This document shows, piece by piece, positions 55,295 through 63,931 of a stretch of DNA of 64,000 bases. Origin of the DNA: Paracoccus sp. (in: a-proteobacteria) (GTDB lineage: Bacteria > Pseudomonadota > Alphaproteobacteria > Rhodobacterales > Rhodobacteraceae); NCBI RefSeq assembly GCF_030538495.1, contig NZ_JAUNTW010000004.1, positions 62,001 to 126,000 of the forward strand, written 5' to 3'. A program made the position numbers and the translations under genes. Position 1 is the stretch's first letter. Each line of letters opens with the position of its first letter. The notes below the pieces were generated by a model, which was not told where the DNA came from, made no database searches, and saw nothing but the letters and a program-made list of their open reading frames with translations.

Positions 55295-55402
55295 GATCGT
55301 TCTCCGTTATTTTTTGTTCAACGCGGGGGGCGGACGCGGGTTCCATGGGCAGCGCGCTGCGTTATGGCGAAAAAGCGCCGTTAACCGTTTTCCCCAACTT
55401 GC

Positions 55403-55424
55403 ATAACGCGGCAGGGGGCGTTAT
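55403..55424. promoter_or_regulatory. Dyad upstream of the ATP sulfurylase gene
   Basis: ATAACGC and GCGTTAT form a perfect 7-bp dyad with an 8-base spacer, about 70 bases before the sat-cysC start. A further GCGTTAT lies at 55359-55365. It is a candidate operator or promoter element; no regulator can be named. Confidence 0.35.
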
Positions 55425-55494
55425 TCCGCGCCGGGAAGACGCTGGGCCATGATCGCCGCAGCGCAGATATCAACGTGAAATCAAGGCTGAAACC

Positions 55495-57204
55495 ATGACC
55501 CATCCGAATCAAACGCCGATTCCCGAACTGTATGTATCCCCCGAAACCGCCGACGCGCTGAAGCATGAGGCCGGGAATCTGCAAAGCTGGGATCTGACCC
55601 CGCGCCAGATTTGCGATCTGGAATTGCTGATGAATGGCGGGTTCAACCCGCTGAAAGGGTTCCTGAGCCAGGCCGATTATGACGGCGTGGTCAACGACAT
55701 GCGCCTGTCGGATGGGTCGCTGTGGCCGATGCCGATCACGCTGGATGTCAGCGAAAAATTCGCCGACGGTCTGGAACCCGGCACCGATATCGCCCTGCGC
55801 GACCAAGAGGGCGTGATTCTGGCCATCATGTCGGTGACCGACAAATGGACCCCGAACAAAGCGCATGAGGCGGAAAAGGTCTTCGGCGCCGACGATCTGG
55901 CGCATCCGGCGGTGAATTACCTGCACAACGTCGCGGGTCCGGTGTATCTGGGCGGCCCGATCAAGGGCTTGCAGGCACCCACGCATTACGATTTCCGCGC
56001 CCGCCGCGAAACGCCGAACGAACTGCGCGCGTTCTTCAAAAAGATGAACTGGCACCGCGTGGTGGCGTTCCAGACCCGCAACCCGCTGCACCGCGCGCAT
56101 CAGGAACTGACCTTCCGCGCGGCACGCGAAGCGCAGGCCAACCTGATGATTCACCCCGTTGTCGGCATGACCAAACCGGGCGATGTGGACCATTTTACCC
56201 GCGTTCGCTGTTACGAGGCCGTTCTGGACAAATACCCGGCGGCAACCACGCATCTGTCGCTGCTGAATCTGGCGATGCGCATGGCTGGCCCGCGCGAAGC
56301 CGTCTGGCACGGCCTGATCCGCCGCAACCACGGCGTGACGCATTTCATCGTTGGCCGCGACCATGCCGGCCCCGGCAAAAACAGCGCGGGTCAGGATTTT
56401 TACGGCCCCTATGACGCGCAGGAACTGTTCAAGAAACATCAGGACGAAATCGGCGTCGAGATGGTGGACTTTAAGCACATGGTCTATGTGCAGGAAAAGG
56501 CCAGCTATTTCCCGGCGAACGAAATCCCCGAAGGCAGCACCGTTCTGGACATCAGCGGCACCGAACTGCGCCGCCGCCTGCGCGAAGGTCTGGACATCCC
56601 CGAATGGTTCAGCTTCCCCGAGGTGGTGACCCAGTTGCGCCGCACCTCGCCCCCGCGCGCAAAACAGGGCTTTACCGTGTTCTTCACCGGCCTGTCGGGC
56701 AGCGGCAAATCAACCATTGCGAACGCGCTGATGGTCAAGCTGATGGAAATGGGCGGCCGTCCCGTGACCTTGCTGGATGGCGACGTGGTGCGCAAACATC
56801 TGTCGTCGGAACTGGGCTTCAGCAAAGAACACCGCGACATCAACATCAAACGCATTGGTTTCGTGGCGTCGGAAATTACGAAAAACGGCGGCATCGCGAT
56901 CTGTGCGCCGATTGCGCCCTATACCGCGACCCGCCGCGCCGTGCGTGAGATGGTCGAATCCGGCGGCGCCTTTGTCGAGGTTCACGTCGCCACCCCGATC
57001 GAGGAATGTGAACGCCGCGACCGCAAGGGTCTGTATAAGCTGGCCCGCGAAGGCAAGATCAAGGAATTCACCGGCATTTCCGACCCCTACGAAGAACCGA
57101 CCAACCCGGAACTGCGCGTTGACACCACCGACATCGACGTGGACAGCGCCGCGCAGGAAGTCCTGCTGAAACTGGAAGGTATGGGCCTGATCGGTCTGAA
57201 CTGA
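55495..57204 (+). CDS. Bifunctional ATP sulfurylase/APS kinase
   Basis: A 569-residue fusion. Residues about 1-385 are a Sat-type ATP sulfurylase with Q-T-R-N-P-L-H-R-A-H (193-202) and G-R-D-H-A-G-P-G. Residues about 390-569 are an APS kinase with P-loop G-L-S-G-S-G-K-S-T (399-407), D-G-D-V-V-R-K-H-L and G-F-S-K-E-H-R. The kinase P-loop is intact, so this should make PAPS from sulfate in one chain, unlike CysDNC systems. It is downstream in logic of the cysA-sbp-cysT-cysW importer but is not next to it. Confidence 0.95.
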   Translation: MTHPNQTPIPELYVSPETADALKHEAGNLQSWDLTPRQICDLELLMNGGFNPLKGFLSQADYDGVVNDMRLSDGSLWPMPITLDVSEKFADGLEPGTDIALRDQEGVILAIMSVTDKWTPNKAHEAEKVFGADDLAHPAVNYLHNVAGPVYLGGPIKGLQAPTHYDFRARRETPNELRAFFKKMNWHRVVAFQTRNPLHRAHQELTFRAAREAQANLMIHPVVGMTKPGDVDHFTRVRCYEAVLDKYPAATTHLSLLNLAMRMAGPREAVWHGLIRRNHGVTHFIVGRDHAGPGKNSAGQDFYGPYDAQELFKKHQDEIGVEMVDFKHMVYVQEKASYFPANEIPEGSTVLDISGTELRRRLREGLDIPEWFSFPEVVTQLRRTSPPRAKQGFTVFFTGLSGSGKSTIANALMVKLMEMGGRPVTLLDGDVVRKHLSSELGFSKEHRDINIKRIGFVASEITKNGGIAICAPIAPYTATRRAVREMVESGGAFVEVHVATPIEECERRDRKGLYKLAREGKIKEFTGISDPYEEPTNPELRVDTTDIDVDSAAQEVLLKLEGMGLIGLN

Positions 57205-57212
57205 CACTAAAA

Positions 57213-57239
57213 AAACCGGCCCCCATGCGGGGCCGGTTT
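57213..57239. terminator. Bidirectional terminator between sat-cysC and DUF1150
   Basis: AAACCGGCCCC (57213-57223) and GGGGCCGGTTT (57229-57239) form a perfect 11-bp stem with a 5-base loop. A-rich bases precede it and T-rich bases follow, so it works for both convergent genes. Confidence 0.85.
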
Positions 57240-57242
57240 CGT

Positions 57243-57470
57243 TTAATGCACGCTGACCGGGGCCAGTTCGTTCTGGCGCGCCAGCATGAATGCCATCTGC
57301 CGGTCCAGCACCAAGGCCAGACGTTCGCCATCCGTGTCATGAACGGCATAGAGCGTTTCCACCCCGTCCAATTGATCGCGCAGATCCTGCGGCAAGGTTT
57401 TGGCCGCGACTTTGCGGACGTAAACGGTGGGCAGACCCGGAGGGTCGGCAAAGTTAAACTTGGTTTCCAT
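57243..57470 (-). CDS. DUF1150 family protein
   Basis: A 75-residue protein matching DUF1150 along its length: M-E-T-K-F-N-F-A at the start, V-Y-V-R-K-V, Y-A-V-H-D-x-D-G-E-R-L-A-L-V and the ending L-A-R-Q-N-x-x-A-P-V-S-V-H. This alphaproteobacterial family typically sits beside small heat-shock protein genes, as here (10 bases after hsp20). Function unknown; co-expression with Hsp20 suggests a stress role. Confidence 0.88.
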   Translation of the reverse strand: METKFNFADPPGLPTVYVRKVAAKTLPQDLRDQLDGVETLYAVHDTDGERLALVLDRQMAFMLARQNELAPVSVH

Positions 57471-57480
57471 ATCTGATCCC

Positions 57481-57888
57481 CTAATTTCGGCTGATCGGGA
57501 TGGTCTGAACGACGTGTTCGGGGCGGCTGCGGATCAGGTCGATATGCAGCAAGCCGTTTTCCAATTGCGCGGCCTGAACCTGCACCCCATCGGCCAACAC
57601 AAAGCTGCGCTGAAACGCGCGCGATGCGATGCCCCGGTGCAGGAAAACGCGCCCCTCATCGGGGTCTGCGATTTTGCCGCGGATGACCAGCGCACGATCT
57701 TCGGTCGTGATGGTCAGATCGCTTTCCGCAAAACCGGCCACGGCCAGCGTGATGCGGAACCCATCGGGCGCGTGGTGTTCGATGTTATAGGGCGGGTAAC
57801 CGTCCCCTTTCGCGGCGCGTTCGGCCAACCGCTCTAACTGATCGAAACCCAGCAGATAGGGATGCGATCCCAGCGTTATTTTCGTCAT
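57481..57888 (-). CDS. Small heat-shock protein (Hsp20/IbpA-like)
   Basis: A 135-residue alpha-crystallin-domain chaperone. The P-P-Y-N-I-E segment starts the domain, followed by I-T-L-A-V-A-G-F-x-x-x-D-L, A-F-Q-R-S-F-V-L-A-D and E-N-G-L-L-H-I-D-L. It ends soon after the I-x-I motif (I-P-I). ATP-independent holdase. I use M-T-K-I-T as the start because AAAGGG lies before it. A heat-shock-type promoter lies about 65 bases upstream. Confidence 0.92.
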   Translation of the reverse strand: MTKITLGSHPYLLGFDQLERLAERAAKGDGYPPYNIEHHAPDGFRITLAVAGFAESDLTITTEDRALVIRGKIADPDEGRVFLHRGIASRAFQRSFVLADGVQVQAAQLENGLLHIDLIRSRPEHVVQTIPISRN

Positions 57889-57951
57889 GTTCAGCCCTTT
57901 GCGACAGCGACTGTTTCCATACGGCCCCATTATGGCGGCCCTTGTCTTTCG

Positions 57952-57982
57952 ATATGGGCGTCCAACCCCCGGGAAACAAGGG
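57952..57982 (-). promoter_or_regulatory. Sigma-32-type promoter of hsp20-DUF1150
   Basis: On the minus strand CCCTTGTTT (57974-57982) is followed after 15 bases by CCCATAT (57952-57958). This fits the RpoH consensus (CTTG-type -35 and CCCCATNT-type -10). Transcription would start near 57944, giving a leader of about 56 bases. Confidence 0.5.
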
Positions 57983-58056
57983 ATAATGCAGATGGCAGTT
58001 AACAGGCGGGTTTTGCTGCGCTATAACGGCGGGAAATGATTTGATGACGGTCCGCC

Positions 58057-58266
58057 ATGCAGCATATGACCCATGACGAAATTCTGCGCACCAAGCTGGC
58101 GGCGTTGCGGGCCGAACATCGCGAATTGGACAACACCATCACCGCGATGCATCAGGAACAGCGCATCCATTCCCTGACCCTGCAACGCCTGAAACGGCAA
58201 AAGCTGGCGTTAAAGGACCAGATCACCCGGCTGGAAGACGAGATCACCCCCGACATCATCGCCTGA
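58057..58266 (+). CDS. YdcH-like protein (DUF465)
   Basis: A 69-residue protein predicted as a helical hairpin: L-R-A-E-H-R-E-L-D-N-T-I, then L-Q-R-L-K-R-Q-K-L-A-L-K-D-Q-I-T-R-L-E-D. These are the H-x-x-L-D and L-K-x-x-K-L-x-x-K-D-x-I motifs of DUF465. The length and pattern are typical. Role unknown. A second in-frame Met (residue 4) could be the true start. Confidence 0.85.
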   Translation: MQHMTHDEILRTKLAALRAEHRELDNTITAMHQEQRIHSLTLQRLKRQKLALKDQITRLEDEITPDIIA

Positions 58267-58335
58267 TTGCGGGGGCCTGATTGCGGGCGGGGGGCGGTCG
58301 CGTTATGGCGGGGCAACAATCACTAAGGGGGCGTT

Positions 58336-58821
58336 ATGTCAGCACCTGTCGGAATCATTATGGGCAGCCAGTCGGATTGGCCCACCATGTGCGAAGCGGC
58401 CACCATTCTGGACGAATTGGGCATCGCCTATGAAACGCGCATCGTCAGCGCGCATCGCACCCCGGACCGGTTGTGGGATTATGGCAAAACCGCCGTTGAA
58501 CGCGGGTTGCAGGTGATTATCGCGGGCGCGGGCGGGGCGGCGCATTTGCCCGGCATGATGGCGTCGAAAACGCGGGTGCCGGTGATCGGCGTGCCGGTGC
58601 AGACGCGCGCGCTGTCCGGGGTGGATTCGCTCTATTCCATTTTGCAGATGCCGAAAGGGTATCCCGTCGCCACTATGGCGATTGGCGCGGCGGGTGCGGC
58701 AAATGCGGGGCTGATGGCGGCGGGGATTTTGGCGATCAGCGACGCGGGCATTGCCGAGCGTCTGGATGCGTGGCGTCAGGCCCTGTCCGACAGCATCCCG
58801 CAGGAGCCGGTCGATGATTGA
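58336..58821 (+). CDS. purE: N5-carboxyaminoimidazole ribonucleotide mutase
   Basis: A 161-residue class I PurE with [13 protein letters not shown] at the start, the S-A-H-R-T-P loop and [12 protein letters not shown]. It isomerises N5-CAIR to CAIR in purine synthesis, using the product of PurK. The stop overlaps purK (8 bases). Confidence 0.96.
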   Translation: MSAPVGIIMGSQSDWPTMCEAATILDELGIAYETRIVSAHRTPDRLWDYGKTAVERGLQVIIAGAGGAAHLPGMMASKTRVPVIGVPVQTRALSGVDSLYSILQMPKGYPVATMAIGAAGAANAGLMAAGILAISDAGIAERLDAWRQALSDSIPQEPVDD

Positions 58822-59845
58822 AACCATCGGGATTCTCGGCGGCGGTCAGTTGGGGCGGATGCTGTCGGCGGCGGCCAGCCGGTTGGGGCTGCGTTGTCAC
58901 ATCTTTGAACCCGGCCCGGCGATTGCGGGCGATGTGGCGCATCAGGTGACGACGGCGGACTATTCCGACCATGACGCGCTGCGCCGGTTCGCGGAATCGG
59001 TCGATGTAATCACCTATGAATTTGAAAATGTGCCGACTTCGGCGCTTGATCTGCTGGAATCGCTGCGGCCCATTCGTCCGAACCGGCGCGCTTTGGCCGT
59101 GTCGCAGGATCGGCTGACGGAAAAGCAGTTCCTGAACGATATTGGCCTGACGACTGCGCCCTTTGCCGATGTGCCGGATCGGGACGCGCTGATGGGTGCG
59201 TTAGACCAGATCGGCGCGCCCGCGATTTTGAAAACGCGGCGCATGGGCTATGATGGCAAAGGGCAGGTGCGGATCACCGACCCTGCCACGGCCGACTGGA
59301 CCGGCGCGCCGTCGGTTCTGGAAGGTTTCGTCGATTTCAGCGCCGAAATCAGCGTCATCGTGGCGCGGGGGGCGGATGGGCAGGTCGCGGCCTTTGATCC
59401 CGGCCTGAATGTGCATCGCAACGGGATTTTGCACACAACCACGGTGCCGTGTGGGCTGGCGGGGCGGGTGACGACCGACGCGGTGCTGATCGCGGCGAAA
59501 ATCGTCAACGCCTTGGACTATGTCGGTGTGATGGGGGTCGAATTGTTCGTGACCCCGCGCGGGCTGGTGGTGAACGAAATCGCGCCGCGCGTGCATAATT
59601 CGGGCCATTGGACGCAGGCGGGCTGCACCGTCGATCAGTTCGAACAACATATCCGCGCGGTTGCGGGCCTGCCTTTGGGCGACGGGTCGCGTTACGCCGA
59701 TGTGGTGATGGAAAACCTGATCGGCGATGATGTCGCGCAGGTGCCGGCGCTGCTGGCCGAACCCGGCGCGCAACTGCATCTCTATGGCAAAGGCGCGCCG
59801 CGACCGGGGCGCAAGATGGGCCATGTCAACCGGATCACAAAATGA
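58814..59845 (+). CDS. purK: N5-carboxyaminoimidazole ribonucleotide synthase
   Basis: A 343-residue ATP-grasp enzyme. The N-terminal [13 protein letters not shown] is followed by T-Y-E-F-E-N-V-P, the ATP-grasp [12 protein letters not shown] and the late [14 protein letters not shown]. It makes N5-CAIR from AIR, bicarbonate and ATP. The gene is translationally coupled on both sides. Confidence 0.96.
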   Translation: MIETIGILGGGQLGRMLSAAASRLGLRCHIFEPGPAIAGDVAHQVTTADYSDHDALRRFAESVDVITYEFENVPTSALDLLESLRPIRPNRRALAVSQDRLTEKQFLNDIGLTTAPFADVPDRDALMGALDQIGAPAILKTRRMGYDGKGQVRITDPATADWTGAPSVLEGFVDFSAEISVIVARGADGQVAAFDPGLNVHRNGILHTTTVPCGLAGRVTTDAVLIAAKIVNALDYVGVMGVELFVTPRGLVVNEIAPRVHNSGHWTQAGCTVDQFEQHIRAVAGLPLGDGSRYADVVMENLIGDDVAQVPALLAEPGAQLHLYGKGAPRPGRKMGHVNRITK

Positions 59846-60279
59846 CCGTCCGGCTGGCCGTCCGCGCGGCGATTTTGCATTACGACCGGCTGTTGATGGT
59901 CAACGCCTATCCGGGGCAGGCCTCTGATCTGTGGTGCCTGCCGGGCGGAGGCGTCGAACCCGGCGCATCGCTGCCCGACAACCTGATCCGCGAAGTGTCC
60001 GAGGAAACCGGCCTGACCATCGACGTTGGCGCGCATATCCTGACGAACGAATTCCACGATCCCGACCGTGGCTTTCATCAGGTCGAACTGATCTTTCGCG
60101 CGACTTTGGCGGGGCCGGACACGCTGACGCTGACCGACCCGACCGGAGTCGTCAACCGCGCCCGCTGGGTGCGGCGCACGGAAATTGCGTCGGTGCGTCA
60201 CAAACCGGGGATGCTGGCCCGCGCCGTTTGGGGCCACGGCGCGGCGCTGTATGATCCGCTGGAACGGATCGTAACCTGA
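59842..60279 (+). CDS. NUDIX hydrolase encoded after purK
   Basis: A 145-residue NUDIX protein. The box reads G-G-V-E-P-G-A-S-L-P-D-N-L-I-R-E-V-S-E-E-T-G-L: the R50-E51 and E54-E55 metal ligands are intact, but the first Glu of the classic box is Ala (residue 42). Overlap with purK (ATGA) suggests a nucleotide- or purine-related substrate. Its stop directly abuts the purF stop (TGATCA), with no spacer. Confidence 0.85.
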   Translation: MTVRLAVRAAILHYDRLLMVNAYPGQASDLWCLPGGGVEPGASLPDNLIREVSEETGLTIDVGAHILTNEFHDPDRGFHQVELIFRATLAGPDTLTLTDPTGVVNRARWVRRTEIASVRHKPGMLARAVWGHGAALYDPLERIVT

Positions 60280-61758
60280 TCAGGATTTCGCGGTTTCGCT
60301 GCCGGGGCGCATCTCGAACCCCTTTTCCAACTGATCATGCGGCGCGACGGGATAGTCGCCCGAAAAACACGCATCGCAATATTGCGGGCAGGCGTCGTTG
60401 CGGCCCTGCGCTTCGCCCGCCGCGCGATACAGCCCGTTCAGCGACACAAAGGACAGCGAATCCACCCCAATCCAGTCGCGCATTTCGTCGGTCGTCATGG
60501 TCGCGGCCAACAGTTTCGTGCGGTCGGGCGTGTCCACGCCGTAAAAACAGGGCCACGCGGTCGGGGGGCTGGCGATGCGGAAATGCACTTCGGCGGCGCC
60601 TGCGTCCAGAATCATATCCTTGATCTTGCGGCTGGTGGTGCCGCGCACCACGCTGTCATCGACCAGAACCACCCGCTTGCCCCGGATCAGGGCGCGGTTG
60701 ACGTTCAGTTTCAGACGCACGCCCATATTGCGGATCTGGTCGGTCGGTTCGATAAAGGTGCGGCCCATATATTGGTTGCGGATGATGCCCATGCCGAACG
60801 GGATGCCGCTTTCCTGCGCGTAACCGATGGCCGCGGGGGTGCCGCTGTCGGGGACGGGACACACCAGATCGGCGTCAACCGGGGCTTCGCGTGCCAGCTC
60901 CACCCCGATCTGACGGCGGGTTTCATAGACGGACCGCCCGCCGATGATCGAATCCGGGCGGCTGAAATAGACATGTTCGAATATGCAAAACCGCCCCTCG
61001 GACGGCCCAAACGGGCGCGAGCTTTCGATATGGCCCTTGGAAATGACCACCATTTCGCCGGGTTCGATTTCGCGGATAAACTCCGCCCCCACGATGTCTA
61101 AGGCGCAGGTTTCCGAGGCCAGAACGAACCCGTCATCCCCGATCTGCCCCAGAACCAGAGGGCGCACGCCCAGCGGGTCGCGCACGCCGATCAGTTTGGT
61201 GCGGGTCATGGCGATGACCGAAAACGCACCTTCGACGCGGCGCAGCGCGTCCTTCAGCCGTTCGGACAGGTTGCGCTGAATCGACCGCGCCATCAGGTGA
61301 ATGATACATTCGCTGTCGCTGCTGGATTGGAAAATCGAGCCGCGTTCAATCAGTTCGCGGCGCAGCGCGGCGGCGTTTGTGATGTTGCCGTTATGGGCAA
61401 TCGCGCAGCCGCCCATTGAAAACTCACCAAAAAAGGGCTGCACGTCGCGAATGGCGGTGCTGGCCTTGCTGCCTGCGGTCGAATACCGCACATGCCCGAT
61501 GGCCAGAGGGCCGGGCAGGGTGGCCATCACCTCGGGTCGGGTAAATTTGTCGCGGACATAGCCGAACCGATGCGCGCTTTGAAACCCGTGTTCGGTGTCA
61601 TAGGACACGATGCCGCCCGCCTCTTGCCCGCGATGTTGCAAAGCGTGCAGACCCAAGGCCACGAAATTCGCGGCGTCGGACACGCCGATCACGCCGAAAA
61701 CGCCACATTCTTCGTGCAAACGGTCGCTGTCGAAGGGGTGGGCCAGAAAAGGTTGCAT
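60280..61758 (-). CDS. purF: Amidophosphoribosyltransferase
   Basis: A 492-residue PurF: a 17-residue propeptide (ends H-E-E), then catalytic Cys18 in C-G-V-F-G-V, N-terminal glutaminase motifs G-H-V-R-Y-S-T-A-G and N-G-N-I-T-N, and the PRPP site V-L-V-D-D-S-V-V-R-G-T-T-S. C-terminal C-P-Q-Y-C and D-A-C-F-S-G-D-Y-P motifs are those of Fe-S-type PurF. It catalyses the first step of purine synthesis. cvpA precedes it, as in E. coli. Confidence 0.96.
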   Translation of the reverse strand: MQPFLAHPFDSDRLHEECGVFGVIGVSDAANFVALGLHALQHRGQEAGGIVSYDTEHGFQSAHRFGYVRDKFTRPEVMATLPGPLAIGHVRYSTAGSKASTAIRDVQPFFGEFSMGGCAIAHNGNITNAAALRRELIERGSIFQSSSDSECIIHLMARSIQRNLSERLKDALRRVEGAFSVIAMTRTKLIGVRDPLGVRPLVLGQIGDDGFVLASETCALDIVGAEFIREIEPGEMVVISKGHIESSRPFGPSEGRFCIFEHVYFSRPDSIIGGRSVYETRRQIGVELAREAPVDADLVCPVPDSGTPAAIGYAQESGIPFGMGIIRNQYMGRTFIEPTDQIRNMGVRLKLNVNRALIRGKRVVLVDDSVVRGTTSRKIKDMILDAGAAEVHFRIASPPTAWPCFYGVDTPDRTKLLAATMTTDEMRDWIGVDSLSFVSLNGLYRAAGEAQGRNDACPQYCDACFSGDYPVAPHDQLEKGFEMRPGSETAKS

Positions 61759-61820
61759 CGGCGCGGTCCTGATGGCTGGAGGCTGTCCGGGCTATTTAAG
61801 GGCGGTTCCCCCTAAAGTCA

Positions 61821-61851
61821 CGCCCCCACATGGCTGTGAGGGCGCTTTTTT
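61821..61851 (+). terminator. Hairpin with T tract between cvpA and purF, oriented against both
   Basis: CGCCCCCACA and TGTGAGGGCG pair at nine of ten positions around TGGC, followed on the plus strand by TTTTTT. Both flanking genes are on the minus strand, so the T tract would stop an antisense transcript; on the sense strand it remains a stable hairpin in the cvpA-purF mRNA. Confidence 0.5.
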
Positions 61852-61872
61852 GTCATGTCACTGTCGCAAAGG

Positions 61873-62430
61873 TTAATTCGCGGTGCAGTGCTGCACCAGC
61901 TGTTCATAGCGCGTCACGATCCAGCCCGGCGGATCGGCGGGCAGTTGGCCATCCATATTCACGCGCATCCGTTCAAAGACCTGCGCCGAACGTGATTCTT
62001 CGACGATGGCAAGCTGCTGGCTGGTCATCACGCGGTCGTAAACGATGAAGGCAATGGCGACCAACAAAATGCCGCGCGCCACGCCGAACATGAACCCCAT
62101 GCCCTGATCAATGCCGCCCAGGGCCGACCGCTGCACCACCGACGAAAACAGCGGCGTGATGATCGAAAACACGACCAAAGCCAGTGCAAACACCGCCGCA
62201 AAGGCCGCGATCGTCGCCAGTTCACAGCTTTCTTGCAGCGTGCCGCCCAGAACGGGCAGTTGCCCCAGCATCGGGCGCACGACCGGCGCGAACAGGAATG
62301 CCAGAACCGCCGCCGCGATCCAGCCCAGAATGGCCAGTGATTCGCGCACAAAGCCGCGCGACCATGCCAGAATGGCCGACAGGACAATGACCCCTGCCAC
62401 CACTGCGTCAATAATCGTAAATCCGTCCAT
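61873..62430 (-). CDS. cvpA: CvpA family membrane protein
   Basis: A 185-residue protein with four hydrophobic helices (about 7-27, 31-50, 66-88, 103-123) and the family start F-T-I-I-D-A-V-V-A-G-V-I with S-R-G-F-V-R-E. It has an unusually long hydrophilic C-terminus (about 125-185). CvpA is required for colicin V export and stress tolerance in E. coli and is co-transcribed with purF there; the same order is seen here. Confidence 0.92.
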   Translation of the reverse strand: MDGFTIIDAVVAGVIVLSAILAWSRGFVRESLAILGWIAAAVLAFLFAPVVRPMLGQLPVLGGTLQESCELATIAAFAAVFALALVVFSIITPLFSSVVQRSALGGIDQGMGFMFGVARGILLVAIAFIVYDRVMTSQQLAIVEESRSAQVFERMRVNMDGQLPADPPGWIVTRYEQLVQHCTAN

Positions 62431-62472
62431 AAACTGCCCTATGCGCCGGTTTTTGTTAACCTTTGGGGGCGT

Positions 62473-63837
62473 TCAGCCGGCGCCGAACACATCCCCGACA
62501 AATCCTGTCAGATCGGACACGCGCCGGATTGCGGTGCCGTCCATGCCTTCGGGTTTTTGGGCCTCGGGCAAAATCGCTTGTGTGAAACCAAGTTTCTGCG
62601 CCTCTTTCAACCTGTTTTCACCTTGTGCAACGGGACGTAACGCGCCCGACAGGCTGATTTCGCCAAAAAGAACGGCATCGGGCGGCAGGGCGCTGTCTTC
62701 GCGCGCCGACAAAAGCGCCCCGGCAATCGCCAGGTCGGCGGCGGGTTCGATCACCCGCATCCCCCCCGCGACGTTCAAAAACACATCCAACCCCGCAAAG
62801 GGAATCCCGCAGCGCGATTCCAGCACGGCCAGAATGGTGCTGACCCGCCCGCTGTCCAGCCCCACCACCGTTCGGCGCGGACTGGCCAGCGTGGACGGCG
62901 CGACAAGCGCCTGAATTTCCGTCAGAACCGGGCGCGTGCCTTCGATGCCCGCAAACACCGCGCTGCCGGGGATGGGCTGGCCGCGTTCGGACAAAAACAG
63001 GGCGGATGGGTTCGCGACCTCGGCCAGTCCCGACCCGGTCATTTCGAACACACCGATTTCACCCGCCGGACCAAAGCGGTTTTTTACGCTGCGCAGGATG
63101 CGAAACTGATGGCCGCGTTCGCCTTCGAAATACAGCACCGTGTCAACCATGTGTTCGACGACGCGGGGGCCGGCGATCTGGCCTTCTTTGGTGACATGGC
63201 CGACCAGAACCACCGACACGCCCCGGCTTTTGGCGAAGGTCACCAATTCATGCGCGGCGGCGCGGACCTGCCCGACGCTGCCCGGCGCGGCCTCGACCTG
63301 ATCGGACCACAGGGTCTGGACCGAATCAATCACCGCCAGATCGGGGCGTTCATTGTCCAAGGTGGTTAAAATATCGCGCAAATTGGTTTCCGCGCCCAGC
63401 CGCACCGGCGCATCGGCCAGACCCAGCCGCTGCGCGCGCATACGGACCTGCGCCGTTGCTTCTTCGCCGCTGATATAGATGGCCTGCGCGCCGCGCCGCG
63501 CAAAGGCCGCCGCCGCCTGCAACAGCAGCGTGGATTTGCCGATCCCCGGATCGCCACCAACGAGCAGTGCCGACCCCGGCACCAGCCCGCCGCCCAGAAC
63601 CCGGTCCAGTTCGACCATCCCCGACAGGCTGCGCGGGGGCGGGGGTTCGGATGTGTTCAACCCGGCCAGAGGCACCGCGCGCCCCTTGGCCGCGCCCAAT
63701 CCCCGGCCCGGCCCTTGGGACAGAGGGGCTTCTTCGATCACGGTGTTCCATGCGCCGCAGGCATCGCAGCGCCCGGCCCATTTTTTATGTGCAGCACCGC
63801 AGGCGGTGCAGGTGAATGCGGTCACGGGTTTTGCCAT
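62473..63837 (-). CDS. radA: DNA repair protein RadA
   Basis: A 454-residue RadA/Sms. It has a C4 zinc finger (C10, C13, C24, C27), a RecA-like ATPase with G-G-D-P-G-I-G-K-S-T (94-103), the R-S-V-K-N-R-F-G motif near residue 255, and a C-terminal Lon-type domain (L-N-V-A-G-G-M, G-E-I-S-L-S-G). It drives branch migration in recombination. The M-A-K-P-V-T-A-F start follows AAGGCGGG; the longer frame would read through the repeat at 63875. Confidence 0.96.
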   Translation of the reverse strand: MAKPVTAFTCTACGAAHKKWAGRCDACGAWNTVIEEAPLSQGPGRGLGAAKGRAVPLAGLNTSEPPPPRSLSGMVELDRVLGGGLVPGSALLVGGDPGIGKSTLLLQAAAAFARRGAQAIYISGEEATAQVRMRAQRLGLADAPVRLGAETNLRDILTTLDNERPDLAVIDSVQTLWSDQVEAAPGSVGQVRAAAHELVTFAKSRGVSVVLVGHVTKEGQIAGPRVVEHMVDTVLYFEGERGHQFRILRSVKNRFGPAGEIGVFEMTGSGLAEVANPSALFLSERGQPIPGSAVFAGIEGTRPVLTEIQALVAPSTLASPRRTVVGLDSGRVSTILAVLESRCGIPFAGLDVFLNVAGGMRVIEPAADLAIAGALLSAREDSALPPDAVLFGEISLSGALRPVAQGENRLKEAQKLGFTQAILPEAQKPEGMDGTAIRRVSDLTGFVGDVFGAG

Positions 63838-63874
63838 CCCGCCTTGTTGCACCCAGACGCGCGCGGCGCAAGTT

Positions 63875-63931
63875 GAGTATTTATGCACAGAAGAAGCCCG
63901 GGTCACGTTATTGTCGGCTTGATCTTTGTGC
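63875..63931. repeat. CAGAAGA-family arm upstream of radA
   Basis: GAGTATTTATGCACAGAAGA and the next base (63875-63895) are identical to the left arm at 40744-40764. The right arm appears decayed (GATCTTTGTGC near 63921-63931). It lies about 40 bases 5' of radA, or 3' of a gene outside the window. Confidence 0.6.
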
